Assembly (NCBI RefSeq): GCF_000685965.1
Contig: NZ_JMLE01000006.1
Coordinates: forward strand, 124,001 to 188,000
DNA length: 64,000 bases
Reading direction: 5' to 3'
Origin: Arthrobacter sp. UNC362MFTsu5.1
Lineage (GTDB): Bacteria > Actinomycetota > Actinomycetes > Actinomycetales > Micrococcaceae
Below, piece by piece: positions 8,474 through 16,792 of the stretch. Made by a program: the position numbers and the translations under genes. Under the pieces are notes generated by a model. That model did not search any database, was not told where the DNA came from, and saw nothing but the letters and a program-made list of their open reading frames with translations. Position 1 is the stretch's first letter; every line of letters begins with the position of its first letter.

Positions 8474-9466
8474 TCAGGCAGGAAGCCGCAGGCCGCCGAG
8501 GTGCAGCTCGGCCAGGCCGTCGCTGACCAGGCCCGCCAGTGCGCGTTCCAGCTGTTCCGGCGCGGAATTCAGCCGATGCAGCGCCGCAAGCGGGACGCCG
8601 ATGCCGTCCGCTTCGAAGCCAAGATCCGCGGCGGGCTGATGGAACATTTCCGGTGCCACCGGTGAGTCCGCCAGCCGGAGCACAGCCATCACGGCACCCC
8701 GCACCTGCCGGTCGGTGCCGTGCCAGGACTGCCCTTTGGGGGTGTACGACGGCGGCGGCTCGCCGGCCGCCAGCCACTGACACGCGCCACGCACCGGGCA
8801 GTCGCCGCATTTCGGCGCCCTCGCCGTGCAGACCAAGGCTCCCAGCTCCATAACCGCCGCGTTCCAGCGGACAGAGAGTCCGACGTCGGCCGGCAGCAGC
8901 TCGGCGGCGAGCCGCATCTCGGCGGCCGTCAGCGACTGTGACGGCAGCGCCGTGCCCGAAAAAAGCCGTGCATGCACGCGGCGGATGTTGGTGTCCACCA
9001 CCGTCTCGCGGCGGCCGAAAGCGAATGCGGCCACGGCGGCGGCCGTGTAGCTGCCCACGCCCGGAAGTTCCAGCAGTTCCGCGTACGTTCCCGGCACCCC
9101 GCCGTCGTGCTTCTCCACGATGGCGACGGCGGCAGCGTGCAGGCGCAGTGCCCGCCGCGGGTAGCCCAGCCGGCCCCAGTGCCGGACAGCTTCGCCGGAC
9201 GGTTCCACGGCGAGGTCTGCCGGTGCCGGCCAGCGGCGAAGCCACTCTTCCCACACGGGCAGAACCCGGACCACCGGAGTCTGCTGCAGCATGATTTCAC
9301 TGACCAGGACGCCCCAGGCGGAACAGTCGGGTTCGCGCCACGGCAGTTCCCTGGCGGTGTCTGCGAACCAGGCGTCAAGGGTTTCGTGGAGGACTGCCAG
9401 CGGCGCCGGCGCAGGGCGACTCGCCGGGGAAAGGGCAGTGGGTAAGGCTAAGGCTTCGATGCAAAT
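8474..9466 (-). CDS. mutY: A/G-specific adenine glycosylase MutY (start codon unclear)
   Basis: Base-excision enzyme that removes adenine opposite 8-oxoguanine. Seen: the N-terminal PWR...WGVLVSEIMLQQTPV block, the helix-hairpin-helix LPGVGSYTAAAVAAFAFG followed by catalytic Asp in VVDTNIRR, and the iron-sulfur cluster cysteines in LVCTARAPKCGDCPVRGAC. The only ATG (9292) starts inside the conserved SEIMLQQTPV motif and would remove the catalytic Glu. Upstream the frame stays open to a stop at 9515-9517 and shows typical MutY residues (LHETLDAWFADTARELPWR), but no ATG, GTG or TTG. The start given here is ATT 9466; CTG 9400 is the other candidate. The C-terminal substrate-checking domain looks short. 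Confidence 0.88.
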   Translation of the reverse strand: MCIEALALPTALSPASRPAPAPLAVLHETLDAWFADTARELPWREPDCSAWGVLVSEIMLQQTPVVRVLPVWEEWLRRWPAPADLAVEPSGEAVRHWGRLGYPRRALRLHAAAVAIVEKHDGGVPGTYAELLELPGVGSYTAAAVAAFAFGRRETVVDTNIRRVHARLFSGTALPSQSLTAAEMRLAAELLPADVGLSVRWNAAVMELGALVCTARAPKCGDCPVRGACQWLAAGEPPPSYTPKGQSWHGTDRQVRGAVMAVLRLADSPVAPEMFHQPAADLGFEADGIGVPLAALHRLNSAPEQLERALAGLVSDGLAELHLGGLRLPA

Positions 9467-9546
9467 ACTGTAGTGGATACTGGCCGACGTCCGTGTTCGC
9501 GGCGTGGTGGTGCGTCAATGTGCCCGGCGTTCTTTAGCCTAGAAGG

Positions 9547-10236
9547 ATGGTCAGGCAAGGCACTTCAGGAAAGAACAGTTCGAAACCGAAGGGCACCCCC
9601 GGCCGTCAGGCGGGGCGGCCTCCGCTGAAGGCCGTCTACCGCCGTCGCAGGCTGTTCGTTGCCGTGGTGCTGCTTCTCGTGGCCTCGGTGGCTTTGGGAG
9701 GCTTCGCCGCCGTGTCCGCTGCCATGCGCTCATCCGAGCAGGCCTCCTCCACCGACCCCGCGGGCCGCGACGGTTCTGACGGGGCGGCGGCGAATCCTGA
9801 GGCCACGCCCTCCGCGTCCGCGACTCCCAGCGCCCAGGCCACGCCGACATGCGACCAGGGCCTTGTCACCGTTTCGGCGTCCACGGACAAGGCTGCTTAC
9901 GCGGCGGGGGAGAACCCGCTCCTTAGCCTGAAAGTCACCAACGGCGGAAAAGTGGCATGCGAGGTGAACCTGGGTACGTCCCAGATGGAGTACACGGTCA
10001 CCAGCGGCTCCGACCGGATCTTCTCTTCGGTTGACTGCCAAGTGGAGAGCGGGGACCTGGTCAAGACCATCGCTCCGGGCCAGAGCGAGACCGCCAACTT
10101 CCCGTGGGAGCGCAACCGCAGCGTCCCCGGGTGCGGCCCGGTGTCCGCGAAGCCCGGCGCCGGCGGGGCGTATTACATGTTCGTCGCCAGGCTCGGGACC
10201 AAGTCAAGTACCAAGGCCGTTTTCCAACTCCTCTAA
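9547..10236 (+). CDS. Conserved hypothetical, single-pass membrane protein with extracytoplasmic domain
   Basis: 229 residues. A basic N-terminus (RQAGRPPLKAVYRRRRLF) leads into one membrane helix at about 36-58, then a Ser/Thr/Pro/Ala-rich stalk (65-100) and a beta-rich domain starting CDQGLVTVSASTDKAAY, with four cysteines. The domain reads like the Ig-like secreted modules of actinobacteria. A gene for a membrane protein between mutY and disA is also found in mycobacteria, so this is probably the positional counterpart. A -10-like TAGCCT ends 6 bases before the ATG and there is no separate ribosome site, which suggests a leaderless mRNA. Function unknown. Confidence 0.75.
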   Translation: MVRQGTSGKNSSKPKGTPGRQAGRPPLKAVYRRRRLFVAVVLLLVASVALGGFAAVSAAMRSSEQASSTDPAGRDGSDGAAANPEATPSASATPSAQATPTCDQGLVTVSASTDKAAYAAGENPLLSLKVTNGGKVACEVNLGTSQMEYTVTSGSDRIFSSVDCQVESGDLVKTIAPGQSETANFPWERNRSVPGCGPVSAKPGAGGAYYMFVARLGTKSSTKAVFQLL

Positions 10237-10309
10237 CAACCCTCCCATTCCATGTACGCCCGCTCTGGCGGCGCGTTCAGGGCAAATTCATTGTTACCAA
10301 ATAGGACAA

Positions 10310-10319
10310 GGGACGTCCC
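10310..10319. promoter_or_regulatory. Perfect palindrome GGGACGTCCC, candidate operator of the GntR/NanR regulator
   Basis: It lies 62 bases before the regulator's GTG, just upstream of a -10-like TAGGAT (10328-10333). The core GGACGTCC recurs in the divergent region before the ABC importer and sialidase genes (21663-21670), so the GntR protein probably controls both and itself. Confidence 0.5.
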
Positions 10320-10341
10320 ATCTCCGGTAGGATTAGTAGCA

Positions 10342-10362
10342 GACCTGCTTGCTAGGCAGGTC
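10342..10362 (+). promoter_or_regulatory. Stem-loop in the leader of the GntR gene
   Basis: GACCTGC, a 7-base loop and GCAGGTC form a perfect 7-bp hairpin ending 8 bases before the ribosome site AGGAGA (10371-10376). It may be an RNA hairpin affecting translation, or a second DNA operator. Confidence 0.35.
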
Positions 10363-10381
10363 CGATCCCTAGGAGACAGCC

Positions 10382-11113
10382 GTGACCGTGGCCCCGCAAG
10401 AAGTGTCAGCTGCCCGCTTCAGCGCGCAGCTGCGCTCCCATGCCCTGCAAACGCGCATCATGGAACTGATCCTGGAGCAGGGACTGGACGTTGGCGATGC
10501 GCTCCCCACTGAAGCCGAACTCTCCGGAACTCTGGGCGTGGGGCGCAATACGGTCCGGGAGTCCTTGAAAGTCCTGCAGGCCCTCGGCGTGATCGAGATC
10601 CGCCATGGCTTCGGGACCTTCGTGGCCCCCAACAACTTCCATGCCCTCGCCGACGGACTGGCCTTCCGGGGCCGGCTCTCCCTGCGGCACCGGGGAGAGG
10701 AAGCCATGGAGCTGGTGGATGTGCGCCAGGCGCTCGAATCCGGGCTGATCGGTTCGGCGATGGACCGGATGACGGCTGCGCAGCAGGAGGACCTGCAGCA
10801 CGCGCTGGAAGCCATGGAGGTGGCAGCCGGGAAGGGCGAACCCCTGTTTGCCCACGACGCCGAGTTCCACCGCCGGTTGTTCGCGCCGCTGCGCAACGAC
10901 CTGCTCATGAACCTGATGGACGTCTTCTGGAAGGTTTACCGCCAAATCCACCTGGAACTGGGGCCGGCGCCCGTGGACCTGCTTCAGCAGGTGCGCGACC
11001 ACCGCGAGATCTACGAGGCGGTGGCGGCGGGCAACAAGCCACTTGCCTCCGAGCGGCTGCAGCGCCACTTCGACGGAATCCGGGGAAAGCTCCGCGCCGT
11101 CGCGGCCCGCTAG
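10382..11113 (+). CDS. GntR-family (FadR subfamily) regulator, likely repressor of sialic-acid use
   Basis: 243 residues from GTG 10382, with AGGAGA 5 bases upstream. The winged helix-turn-helix is at about 20-85 (LPTEAELSGTLGVGRNTVRESLKVLQALGVIEIRHGFGTFV). The C-terminal FCD domain (about 100-235) has the metal/ligand residues of the class: Asp and His in HDAEFHRRLF and His in RDHREIYEAV, with a further His in LQRHFDGI. It leads an operon with nagB 109 bases on and faces the sialic-acid cluster, so a NanR-like role with a sialic-acid or amino-sugar ligand is inferred. Palindromes with GGACGTCC are the likely targets. Confidence 0.85.
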   Translation: MTVAPQEVSAARFSAQLRSHALQTRIMELILEQGLDVGDALPTEAELSGTLGVGRNTVRESLKVLQALGVIEIRHGFGTFVAPNNFHALADGLAFRGRLSLRHRGEEAMELVDVRQALESGLIGSAMDRMTAAQQEDLQHALEAMEVAAGKGEPLFAHDAEFHRRLFAPLRNDLLMNLMDVFWKVYRQIHLELGPAPVDLLQQVRDHREIYEAVAAGNKPLASERLQRHFDGIRGKLRAVAAR

Positions 11114-11222
11114 AACCGCCTTCTGCAACATCCCCGCGGGTGCTCCTCCTTGAGCACGCCCGTCAGTCCCCCGTCCATCCAGACACAGCACCCCCGTCAA
11201 CACAGAAGAGAGCCCGTTCGGC

Positions 11223-11972
11223 ATGGAGTTTTTCGTAGTTCAGGACGCAGAGGCAGCCGGCGCGGTCGGCGCGGGGCTTCTGGCGGCCGTGATCCGCAGC
11301 AACCAGGATGCCGTGCTGGGGGTGGCAACGGGCGGCTCGCCCTTGCCCGTCTACCGGGCGCTGGCAGGATACGGGCTGGAGATGTCACGCGTCCGCTGCT
11401 TCGCGCTTGATGAATACGTGGGCCTGCCCGCCGGCCATCCGGAAAGCTACGCGGAAGTTGTCCGCCGTGAAGTCACCGAGCGGCTCAGCCTGGACCCTGC
11501 CAACGTGTTTGTCCCGGACGGCAGCGCAGCGGACCCCGAACGCGCGGCCAACGACTACGAAGCTGCCATTGCGGCCCACGGCGGGATCGATATCCAGCTG
11601 CTGGGCATCGGCCATAACGGCCACCTGGCCTTCAACGAGCCCGGGTCGTCGCTGGAGTCCCGCACCCGGGTAGAGGACCTCACTGAACGCACGAGGCAGG
11701 CCAACAGCCGCTATTTCGACTCGCCTGCAGACGTGCCCGGGCGGTGCATCACACAGGGCCTCGGCACCATCCTCGAGGCGCGCCAGCTCCTGATGGTGGT
11801 CCGTGGAGCGGACAAGGCGGAAATCCTGCACCGTGCGCTCACCGGACCGGTGACGCCGGATTGCCCCGCTTCCGTCCTGCAGCGCCATCCGCACGTAACC
11901 GTGATCGCGGACGAGGGTGCGGCCGCCCTGATGCCGTGCACGGCCACGCGTGTGGCCGCCGCGAGCGTTTAG
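11223..11972 (+). CDS. nagB: Glucosamine-6-phosphate deaminase
   Basis: 249 residues. It converts glucosamine-6-phosphate to fructose-6-phosphate and ammonia, the last step of the sialic-acid and GlcNAc route. The phosphate loop ATGGSP, the catalytic Asp63 in ALDEYVG, and His131/His134 in GIGHNGHLAFNEPG are all present. The protein is slightly shorter than E. coli NagB (266) and lacks an obvious allosteric GlcNAc-6-P tail. It is co-directional with the GntR gene and converges on nagA with a 59-base gap that contains only a weak 6-bp hairpin (11971-11992). Confidence 0.94.
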   Translation: MEFFVVQDAEAAGAVGAGLLAAVIRSNQDAVLGVATGGSPLPVYRALAGYGLEMSRVRCFALDEYVGLPAGHPESYAEVVRREVTERLSLDPANVFVPDGSAADPERAANDYEAAIAAHGGIDIQLLGIGHNGHLAFNEPGSSLESRTRVEDLTERTRQANSRYFDSPADVPGRCITQGLGTILEARQLLMVVRGADKAEILHRALTGPVTPDCPASVLQRHPHVTVIADEGAAALMPCTATRVAAASV

Positions 11973-12031
11973 GCCCGGAAGGTTTAGGGCCTTGCGGGGT
12001 TGAGGGCAGGAGCCTGCAGACGGGCAGAAGG

Positions 12032-13300
12032 CTAGGGCCCGACGGCGGGGCGGGCCAGCTTCCGGCCCTCCCGCAGGACCAGCACTGGGCGGAAGTCCCG
12101 GTCCACCGCCACGACGTCGGCCCGCAAGCCGGCGCGGAGGCTTCCGATTTCGTGCTGCCGGCCGATGATCGCCGCCGGTACCGCGCTGGCTGCCTGAACA
12201 GCCGCGGCGGGTGCAACGCCTGCAGCGATCGTCCGACGGACAACGTCCAGCAGCGTGGCGGTGCCTCCGGCCAGGGAACCGTTGCTCGCCAGCCGCGCTT
12301 CGGCGCCCCTGACTGCGACGGCGGCGGGACCCAGTTCATAGTCGCCGTCGGGCAGGCCGGTGGCTGCCATGGAATCGGTCACCAGGACCACGTTCCCGGC
12401 GCCCACCAGCTCGAAGACCATCCTGACCGTGTCCGGATCCAGGTGTGCGCCGTCCGCGATCAGTTCGACAGCTACAGTGCCTGCCGCTGCCAGCCGGAGG
12501 CAGGCGGCGACCGGTCCGGGGTTGCGGTGATGCAGGGGCGGCATTCCGTTGAACAGGTGCGTGACGGTGGGGCGTGACCCGCGGACTCCCGCCGCCATCA
12601 GCTCCGCCGCCTCGGTGAGGGACGCCGCGGAGATCCCGGAGTCCGCGTCAGTGTGGCCCAGCGAAGGCGTTACGCCGTGCTGCACGAGCGTCCGGACCAG
12701 GTCGACGGCGCCGGGCAGTTCCGGCGCGTAAGTCATGGTGCGCAGGTGCCCGCCGGCAGCTTCCAGTATTTCCTCCAGCAGGCCGGGGTCCGGGTCACGC
12801 AGAAACCGGGGATCCTGCGCGCCGCACCGTGAACGGGAAAGGAACGGGCCCTCTGCGTGGATGCCCGCAATCAGGCCTTCGTCCGCCAGCGGCCTGAGGT
12901 TGGCCAGCCCACGCAGCAGATCCTCGCGGGACGCCGTCACCAGGCTGGCCAGCAGGGTGGTGGTGCCGGAGCCGTGCAGGAAGTCGACGGCTGTGCGGGC
13001 CGGGCCGGCATTGCCCGTGGGGAAATCACCCCCGGCTGCACCGTGGCAGTGCAGATCAACAAGGCCCGGGAGAATCATGCTGCCTGGCGGGAGTTCGAGT
13101 TCCTCAAGGCCGGAGAGCGCCGCCTCGTCCAGCCCTTCGCGTTGACCCACATACGCGATGTGGCCGTCCGCGACGGCCACGACGGCGTCGTCCAGCGCCA
13201 GCCCGCCGGTAAGGACGGCGCCAGCCAGCAGATAGCTGCCGGACCCGGCGGCTTCCGGCTGTTTTCGTTCCGGCTGTATTTGTTCCGGCTGCGGAGTCAC
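12032..13300 (-). CDS. nagA: N-acetylglucosamine-6-phosphate deacetylase
   Basis: 422 residues, amidohydrolase superfamily. It removes acetate from GlcNAc-6-P before NagB acts. Metal and catalytic residues: HCHGAAGGDF near the N-terminal third, Glu in GIHAEGPFLS, His in SLGHTDAD, His in THLFNGM, and Asp in VLVTDSM. The C-terminal beta sandwich strand GLRADVVAVDRDF is typical. It is the last gene of the minus-strand nan operon; its ATG overlaps the nanE stop by 4 bases. The N-terminus is somewhat longer than usual and rich in Gln/Glu, so the true start may be a little further in. Confidence 0.93.
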   Translation of the reverse strand: MTPQPEQIQPERKQPEAAGSGSYLLAGAVLTGGLALDDAVVAVADGHIAYVGQREGLDEAALSGLEELELPPGSMILPGLVDLHCHGAAGGDFPTGNAGPARTAVDFLHGSGTTTLLASLVTASREDLLRGLANLRPLADEGLIAGIHAEGPFLSRSRCGAQDPRFLRDPDPGLLEEILEAAGGHLRTMTYAPELPGAVDLVRTLVQHGVTPSLGHTDADSGISAASLTEAAELMAAGVRGSRPTVTHLFNGMPPLHHRNPGPVAACLRLAAAGTVAVELIADGAHLDPDTVRMVFELVGAGNVVLVTDSMAATGLPDGDYELGPAAVAVRGAEARLASNGSLAGGTATLLDVVRRTIAAGVAPAAAVQAASAVPAAIIGRQHEIGSLRAGLRADVVAVDRDFRPVLVLREGRKLARPAVGP

Positions 13301-13980
13301 TTCAGGGCCTCGGCGAACCAGCCGGTGATGCTCGCCGGGTGCGTGATTGCGGTGCCGACGACGACGGCGAACGCGCCGGCGTCGAGGGCCTGCCTGGCCT
13401 GGGCGGGGGTGTGGAGGCGGCCTTCGGCGATGAGCGGCCGGCCGAAACCGGCGGCGGCGATCTGCTCCAGCAGTTCCAGGTCCGGGCCCTGCGTTTTGGG
13501 GCGCTCGCCGGTGTATCCGGAAAGTGTGGTGCCGATCAGGTCCGCGCCGGCTGCGACAGCGGCCGCGGCATCGTCGAAGGAACCGCAGTCTGCCATCACC
13601 AGGGCGTGGGAGTCGTTGTGGATGCCTGCCACGGTTTGTGCGAGGGAAAGCCCGTCCGGGCGTTCCCGGCGCGTGCCGTCGATCGCCACCACGTGGGCGC
13701 CCGCATTGGCCACCGCCAGGGCGTGCCGGAGCGTGGGGGTGATGAAGACGCCGTCGTGTCCGTCCTTCCAGAGCCCGATCACCGGAACCTCCACCGCGGC
13801 CCGCGTCTGCTGCACATCCGCCACCCCCTGGACACGGATGGCGGCGGCGCCGCCGATCACGGCAGAGGCGGCAACCTGCGCCATGGTGCGCGGGTCCCGC
13901 ATGGGCTCGCCGGGGTACGCCTGGCAGGACACGATCAGTTGCCCGCGCAGGGCTTCGAGGGCTCGGGGACTCAGGATCAC
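13297..13980 (-). CDS. nanE: N-acetylmannosamine-6-phosphate 2-epimerase
   Basis: 227 residues from GTG 13980, preceded by GAGGA with 8 bases spacing. It interconverts ManNAc-6-P and GlcNAc-6-P. TIM-barrel NanE motifs seen: IVSCQAYPGEPMRDP at the N-terminus, AAAIRVQGVADV, VVAIDGTRRERPDG, LVMADCGSFDDA, and the phosphate-binding GRPLIAEGRLHTPAQA and AFAVVVGTAITHP. An open frame extends upstream to 14181, but that part overlaps nanK and has no NanE character. The gene lies between nanK (10-base gap) and nagA (4-base overlap). Confidence 0.93.
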   Translation of the reverse strand: MILSPRALEALRGQLIVSCQAYPGEPMRDPRTMAQVAASAVIGGAAAIRVQGVADVQQTRAAVEVPVIGLWKDGHDGVFITPTLRHALAVANAGAHVVAIDGTRRERPDGLSLAQTVAGIHNDSHALVMADCGSFDDAAAAVAAGADLIGTTLSGYTGERPKTQGPDLELLEQIAAAGFGRPLIAEGRLHTPAQARQALDAGAFAVVVGTAITHPASITGWFAEALK

Positions 13981-13990
13981 GGTCAGTTCC

Positions 13991-14953
13991 TCAGGAAAGT
14001 GGTGGTGTGGATGGAGCGGACAGGACCAGGCGTGCGGCGCCCACGATGGCTGCCGCGTTGCCGAGCTTGGCGGGGAGGACGGGGAGCCCGGATAGGGCGG
14101 GCAGGAGCTCGGCCCGGAGTGCGCGCTCCATGGGGTGCCACCAGGGGGCGCCGGCGTCGGACAGTCCGCCGGATACCACAATTACCTCGGGGTCCAGGAT
14201 GTTGGCGAGGCCGCCCACTGCCTGGCCCGCCGCGGAGGCGCCCCAATCCACTGCCCCGGCGGCGACGGCGTTGCCCGCGCCGGCCAGGGCAAAAACACCG
14301 CGGGCATCGACTGCCGTTTCCTTGCCGCCAAGACGGAGGAAGGACTGCAGGACGGCCGGTCCGGAGGCGACGGCCTCAACATGTCCGGCTCCGCCGCAGA
14401 CGCAAGGAAGGGGTTTGCCACGGTGGTACGCGTAGGGCGAGGCAAAATGGCCCACATGCCCGCCCGCATACCTGTTGCCCAGGACCGGACGGCCGTTTAG
14501 GACAAAACTGCCGCCGACGCCGGTGCCGAAGGCCACCAGCAGCGAACTCTCCGTCCCGGCTGCGGCGCCCGCCCACGCCTCGCCCAGAGCATGCGCATGG
14601 ACATCGTTCACGGCCTGCACCGCAGCCGGATCCAGGCCGAGCCGAACAGCAAGACCGGCCGTCAGTTCCGTCCCTGCCCACCCGAGGATCGCGTCGGTAG
14701 CGGACACCACCACTCCGCGGGCGGTATCGATCACACCGGCAGAACCAACGCCAACCCCCGCCACGTCCAGGCCCTCTGCTTGAGCCTTCGAAAGGAGAGA
14801 GGAAACCAGCGCCGCCGTAGCATCAAGAATCGCCTCGCCACCATCCCGGTTGAGTGTCGGAATGGTCTCCGAATACAGCACCTCGCCAGCCGCCGAAACA
14901 ACCCCGGCAGCAGTCTTAGTGCCGCCAAGGTCGACACCGATCGCGTACGTCAT
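13991..14953 (-). CDS. nanK: ROK-family sugar kinase, likely N-acetylmannosamine kinase
   Basis: 320 residues from ATG 14953, preceded by AGGAAG; an upstream in-frame ATG at 14992 would run closer to nanA and lacks a ribosome site. The ATP loop IGVDLGGTKTAAGVV, the catalytic Asp in VNDVHAHALGE, the second phosphate loop FGTGVGGSFVLNG and GGHVGHF mark the ROK family. The ROK zinc site normally reads CxCGxxGCxE; here it is CVCGGAGHVE, with His in place of the third Cys. ManNAc as the substrate is inferred from its place between nanA and nanE; a glucokinase-like specificity cannot be ruled out by sequence alone. Confidence 0.88.
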   Translation of the reverse strand: MTYAIGVDLGGTKTAAGVVSAAGEVLYSETIPTLNRDGGEAILDATAALVSSLLSKAQAEGLDVAGVGVGSAGVIDTARGVVVSATDAILGWAGTELTAGLAVRLGLDPAAVQAVNDVHAHALGEAWAGAAAGTESSLLVAFGTGVGGSFVLNGRPVLGNRYAGGHVGHFASPYAYHRGKPLPCVCGGAGHVEAVASGPAVLQSFLRLGGKETAVDARGVFALAGAGNAVAAGAVDWGASAAGQAVGGLANILDPEVIVVSGGLSDAGAPWWHPMERALRAELLPALSGLPVLPAKLGNAAAIVGAARLVLSAPSTPPLS

Positions 14954-15001
14954 TTTCTTCCTAACAGGGGATCGTTGCTGGGTAGGCCCCAACGCGCCTG
15001 A

Positions 15002-15931
15002 TTAGACGAGCCCGTTGCGTTCCAGGATGGCGCGGATTGCCTTGGTCTCGTCGTCATTGAGGGAGAGCATCGGCACGCTCATGGTGTTGGATTCGATGAT
15101 GCCCATGACCTGGAGCGCGGTCTTGAAAGCGCCGAGGCCCGCCGCCCCGCCGGAGACGCGGCCGTTGGGGGTGTAGACGATCTCGAAGAGGTCGGCCAGG
15201 CGGTCCTGCTCGCGGGCGGCCCCGGCCCAGTCGCCGGACTGTGCGGCATCGAACAGACGACGGTAGCCGGCCGGGTCCACGTTGCCGAGGCCCGGGACTA
15301 CGCCCTGGGCGCCGCCGAGGAGGGCGCCGTCAACTACTACTTCGTGGCCGGTGAAGATGTCGAAGTTGTCGATATCGCGGGCTGCGAGGAGCAACTGTCG
15401 GAACGAGACGTCATCGCCGGAGGAGTCCTTGACGCCGGCAATGACGCCGTCGCGGCCCAGGCGGACCAGCAGGTCGGTGGGGAGCTTGAAGTGCGTGCGC
15501 ACGGGAACGTCGTAGGCGAAGATCGGCTTGTTGACCGCGGCGTGGATGGCGCGGAAGTGTGTCTCGGTCTCGTCGGCGTTCCCGATGGCGTAGTACATGG
15601 AGGTGACCACGATGGCGTCGGCGCCGAGGTCGATGACTTTCCTGGCTTCCTCGATGACGCGGTTGGTGGTCTGCTCGTTGGCGCCCACGATCAGCGGGAC
15701 GCGGCCTGCGCCGGCCGCCGAGTTGGCTTCGGCGATGGTGCTGACTACGAGTTCACGCTCGGCGTTGGTCATGTAGGGGACCTCAGCGGAGGAGCCCAGG
15801 ACGAAAAGTCCGGACACGCCGCCGTCGAGCAGGTGCTTGGTGACGTTCTTCAGCGACTCAGTGTCGATGCTGCCGTCAGCGTGGCGGGGGGTGACAACCG
15901 GCGGGATAACGCCCTGGAACTGGGAAGACAC
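15002..15931 (-). CDS. nanA: Dihydrodipicolinate synthase-family aldolase, likely N-acetylneuraminate lyase
   Basis: 309 residues from GTG 15931, chosen because GGAG lies 6 bases upstream; TTG 15943 is also in frame but would sit inside that ribosome site. Class I aldolase of the DapA/NanA family: Schiff-base lysine Lys168 in GVKDSSGD and Tyr140 in FAYDVP. The substrate loop reads GSSAE rather than the GSTGE of NanA or GTTGE of DapA. It would split N-acetylneuraminate into pyruvate and ManNAc. That role rests on the operon, with nanK and nanE next to it; the family includes other keto-acid aldolases. Confidence 0.82.
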   Translation of the reverse strand: MSSQFQGVIPPVVTPRHADGSIDTESLKNVTKHLLDGGVSGLFVLGSSAEVPYMTNAERELVVSTIAEANSAAGAGRVPLIVGANEQTTNRVIEEARKVIDLGADAIVVTSMYYAIGNADETETHFRAIHAAVNKPIFAYDVPVRTHFKLPTDLLVRLGRDGVIAGVKDSSGDDVSFRQLLLAARDIDNFDIFTGHEVVVDGALLGGAQGVVPGLGNVDPAGYRRLFDAAQSGDWAGAAREQDRLADLFEIVYTPNGRVSGGAAGLGAFKTALQVMGIIESNTMSVPMLSLNDDETKAIRAILERNGLV

Positions 15932-15976
15932 GGAAAACTCCAATGATGGGTGGTTGAAAACTGGTGAGTGGAAAAG

Positions 15977-16792
15977 CTAGATGTGCAGCAGGCTCGGCGC
16001 GGCGCCCAGCAACTTCTTGGTGTAGTCGTTGGAGGGGGTGTCAAAGACCTGCGAGGCGGTGCCTTGTTCGACGATCCTGCCGAAATACATGACGCAGATG
16101 CGGTCCGAGACGTAGCGGACCGTCTGGATGTCGTGTGAGATGAACACCATTCCAAGGTTCAGCTGGGTCTTCAGGTCCGAGAGAAGGTTCAGCACCTGCG
16201 CCCGGACGGAAACGTCTAGGGCAGACGTCGGCTCGTCCGCCACGATGATGTCCGGGTCCAGGGCCAGGGCGCGGGCGATGGCCACCCGCTGGCGCTGGCC
16301 GCCGGAAACCTGCGACGGTGTGACTTCGGCAGCCGATTGCGGCAGGCCCACCAGGGCCAGCAGTTCACCCACCTTGGCAGCGCGGGTGGCCGCCGTGCCG
16401 ATGCCGTGGATCTGCAGCGGGTCGGTCAGGATGTCCTGGATGGTCATGCGCGGGTTCAGTGCCGTGGACGGATCCTGGAAGACCACGGACACGGACCGGC
16501 CGAACTCCTTGCGCAGGGCGGCGTTCCTTTTGATGGCGGGCTTGCCGTGGAACAGGACGTCACCCGAGGTTGGTGCCTGCAGCCCCACGAGGACCGAGGC
16601 CAGCGTGGACTTGCCGCAGCCGGACTCACCCACGATTCCCACGGTTTCGCCGCGGCTGATGGTGAAGTCGACGCCGTCCACTGCCTTGACGATGTTCGGG
16701 CGGAACAGCTTGCCGCCACGGGCATGGTGGTGGACTTTGACGTCCTTGAGCTCAATGACCGGCTGGGAGCCGTTCTGCGTTGAATCAGTCAC
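15977..16792 (-). CDS. ABC importer ATP-binding protein (DppF/SatD-like)
   Basis: 271 residues from GTG 16792, overlapping the preceding gene by 4 bases. Walker A GESGCGKST, signature VSGGQRQR, Walker B IIVADEPTSALD and the switch His in FISHD are complete, and the C-terminal oligopeptide/dipeptide tail (DYTKKLLGAAPSL) is typical of the peptide/nickel class. It pairs with the ATPase half of the upstream fusion protein. Importers of this class carry sialic acid in Haemophilus ducreyi (SatABCD) and Corynebacterium glutamicum (SiaEFGI), which fits this operon. Confidence 0.9.
   Translation of the reverse strand: MTDSTQNGSQPVIELKDVKVHHHARGGKLFRPNIVKAVDGVDFTISRGETVGIVGESGCGKSTLASVLVGLQAPTSGDVLFHGKPAIKRNAALRKEFGRSVSVVFQDPSTALNPRMTIQDILTDPLQIHGIGTAATRAAKVGELLALVGLPQSAAEVTPSQVSGGQRQRVAIARALALDPDIIVADEPTSALDVSVRAQVLNLLSDLKTQLNLGMVFISHDIQTVRYVSDRICVMYFGRIVEQGTASQVFDTPSNDYTKKLLGAAPSLLHI

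Noticed and set aside
13981..14181. N-terminal extension of NanE
   Set aside because: It overlaps nanK and is Pro/Ser/His-rich; GTG 13980 has a ribosome site and starts right before conserved NanE sequence.
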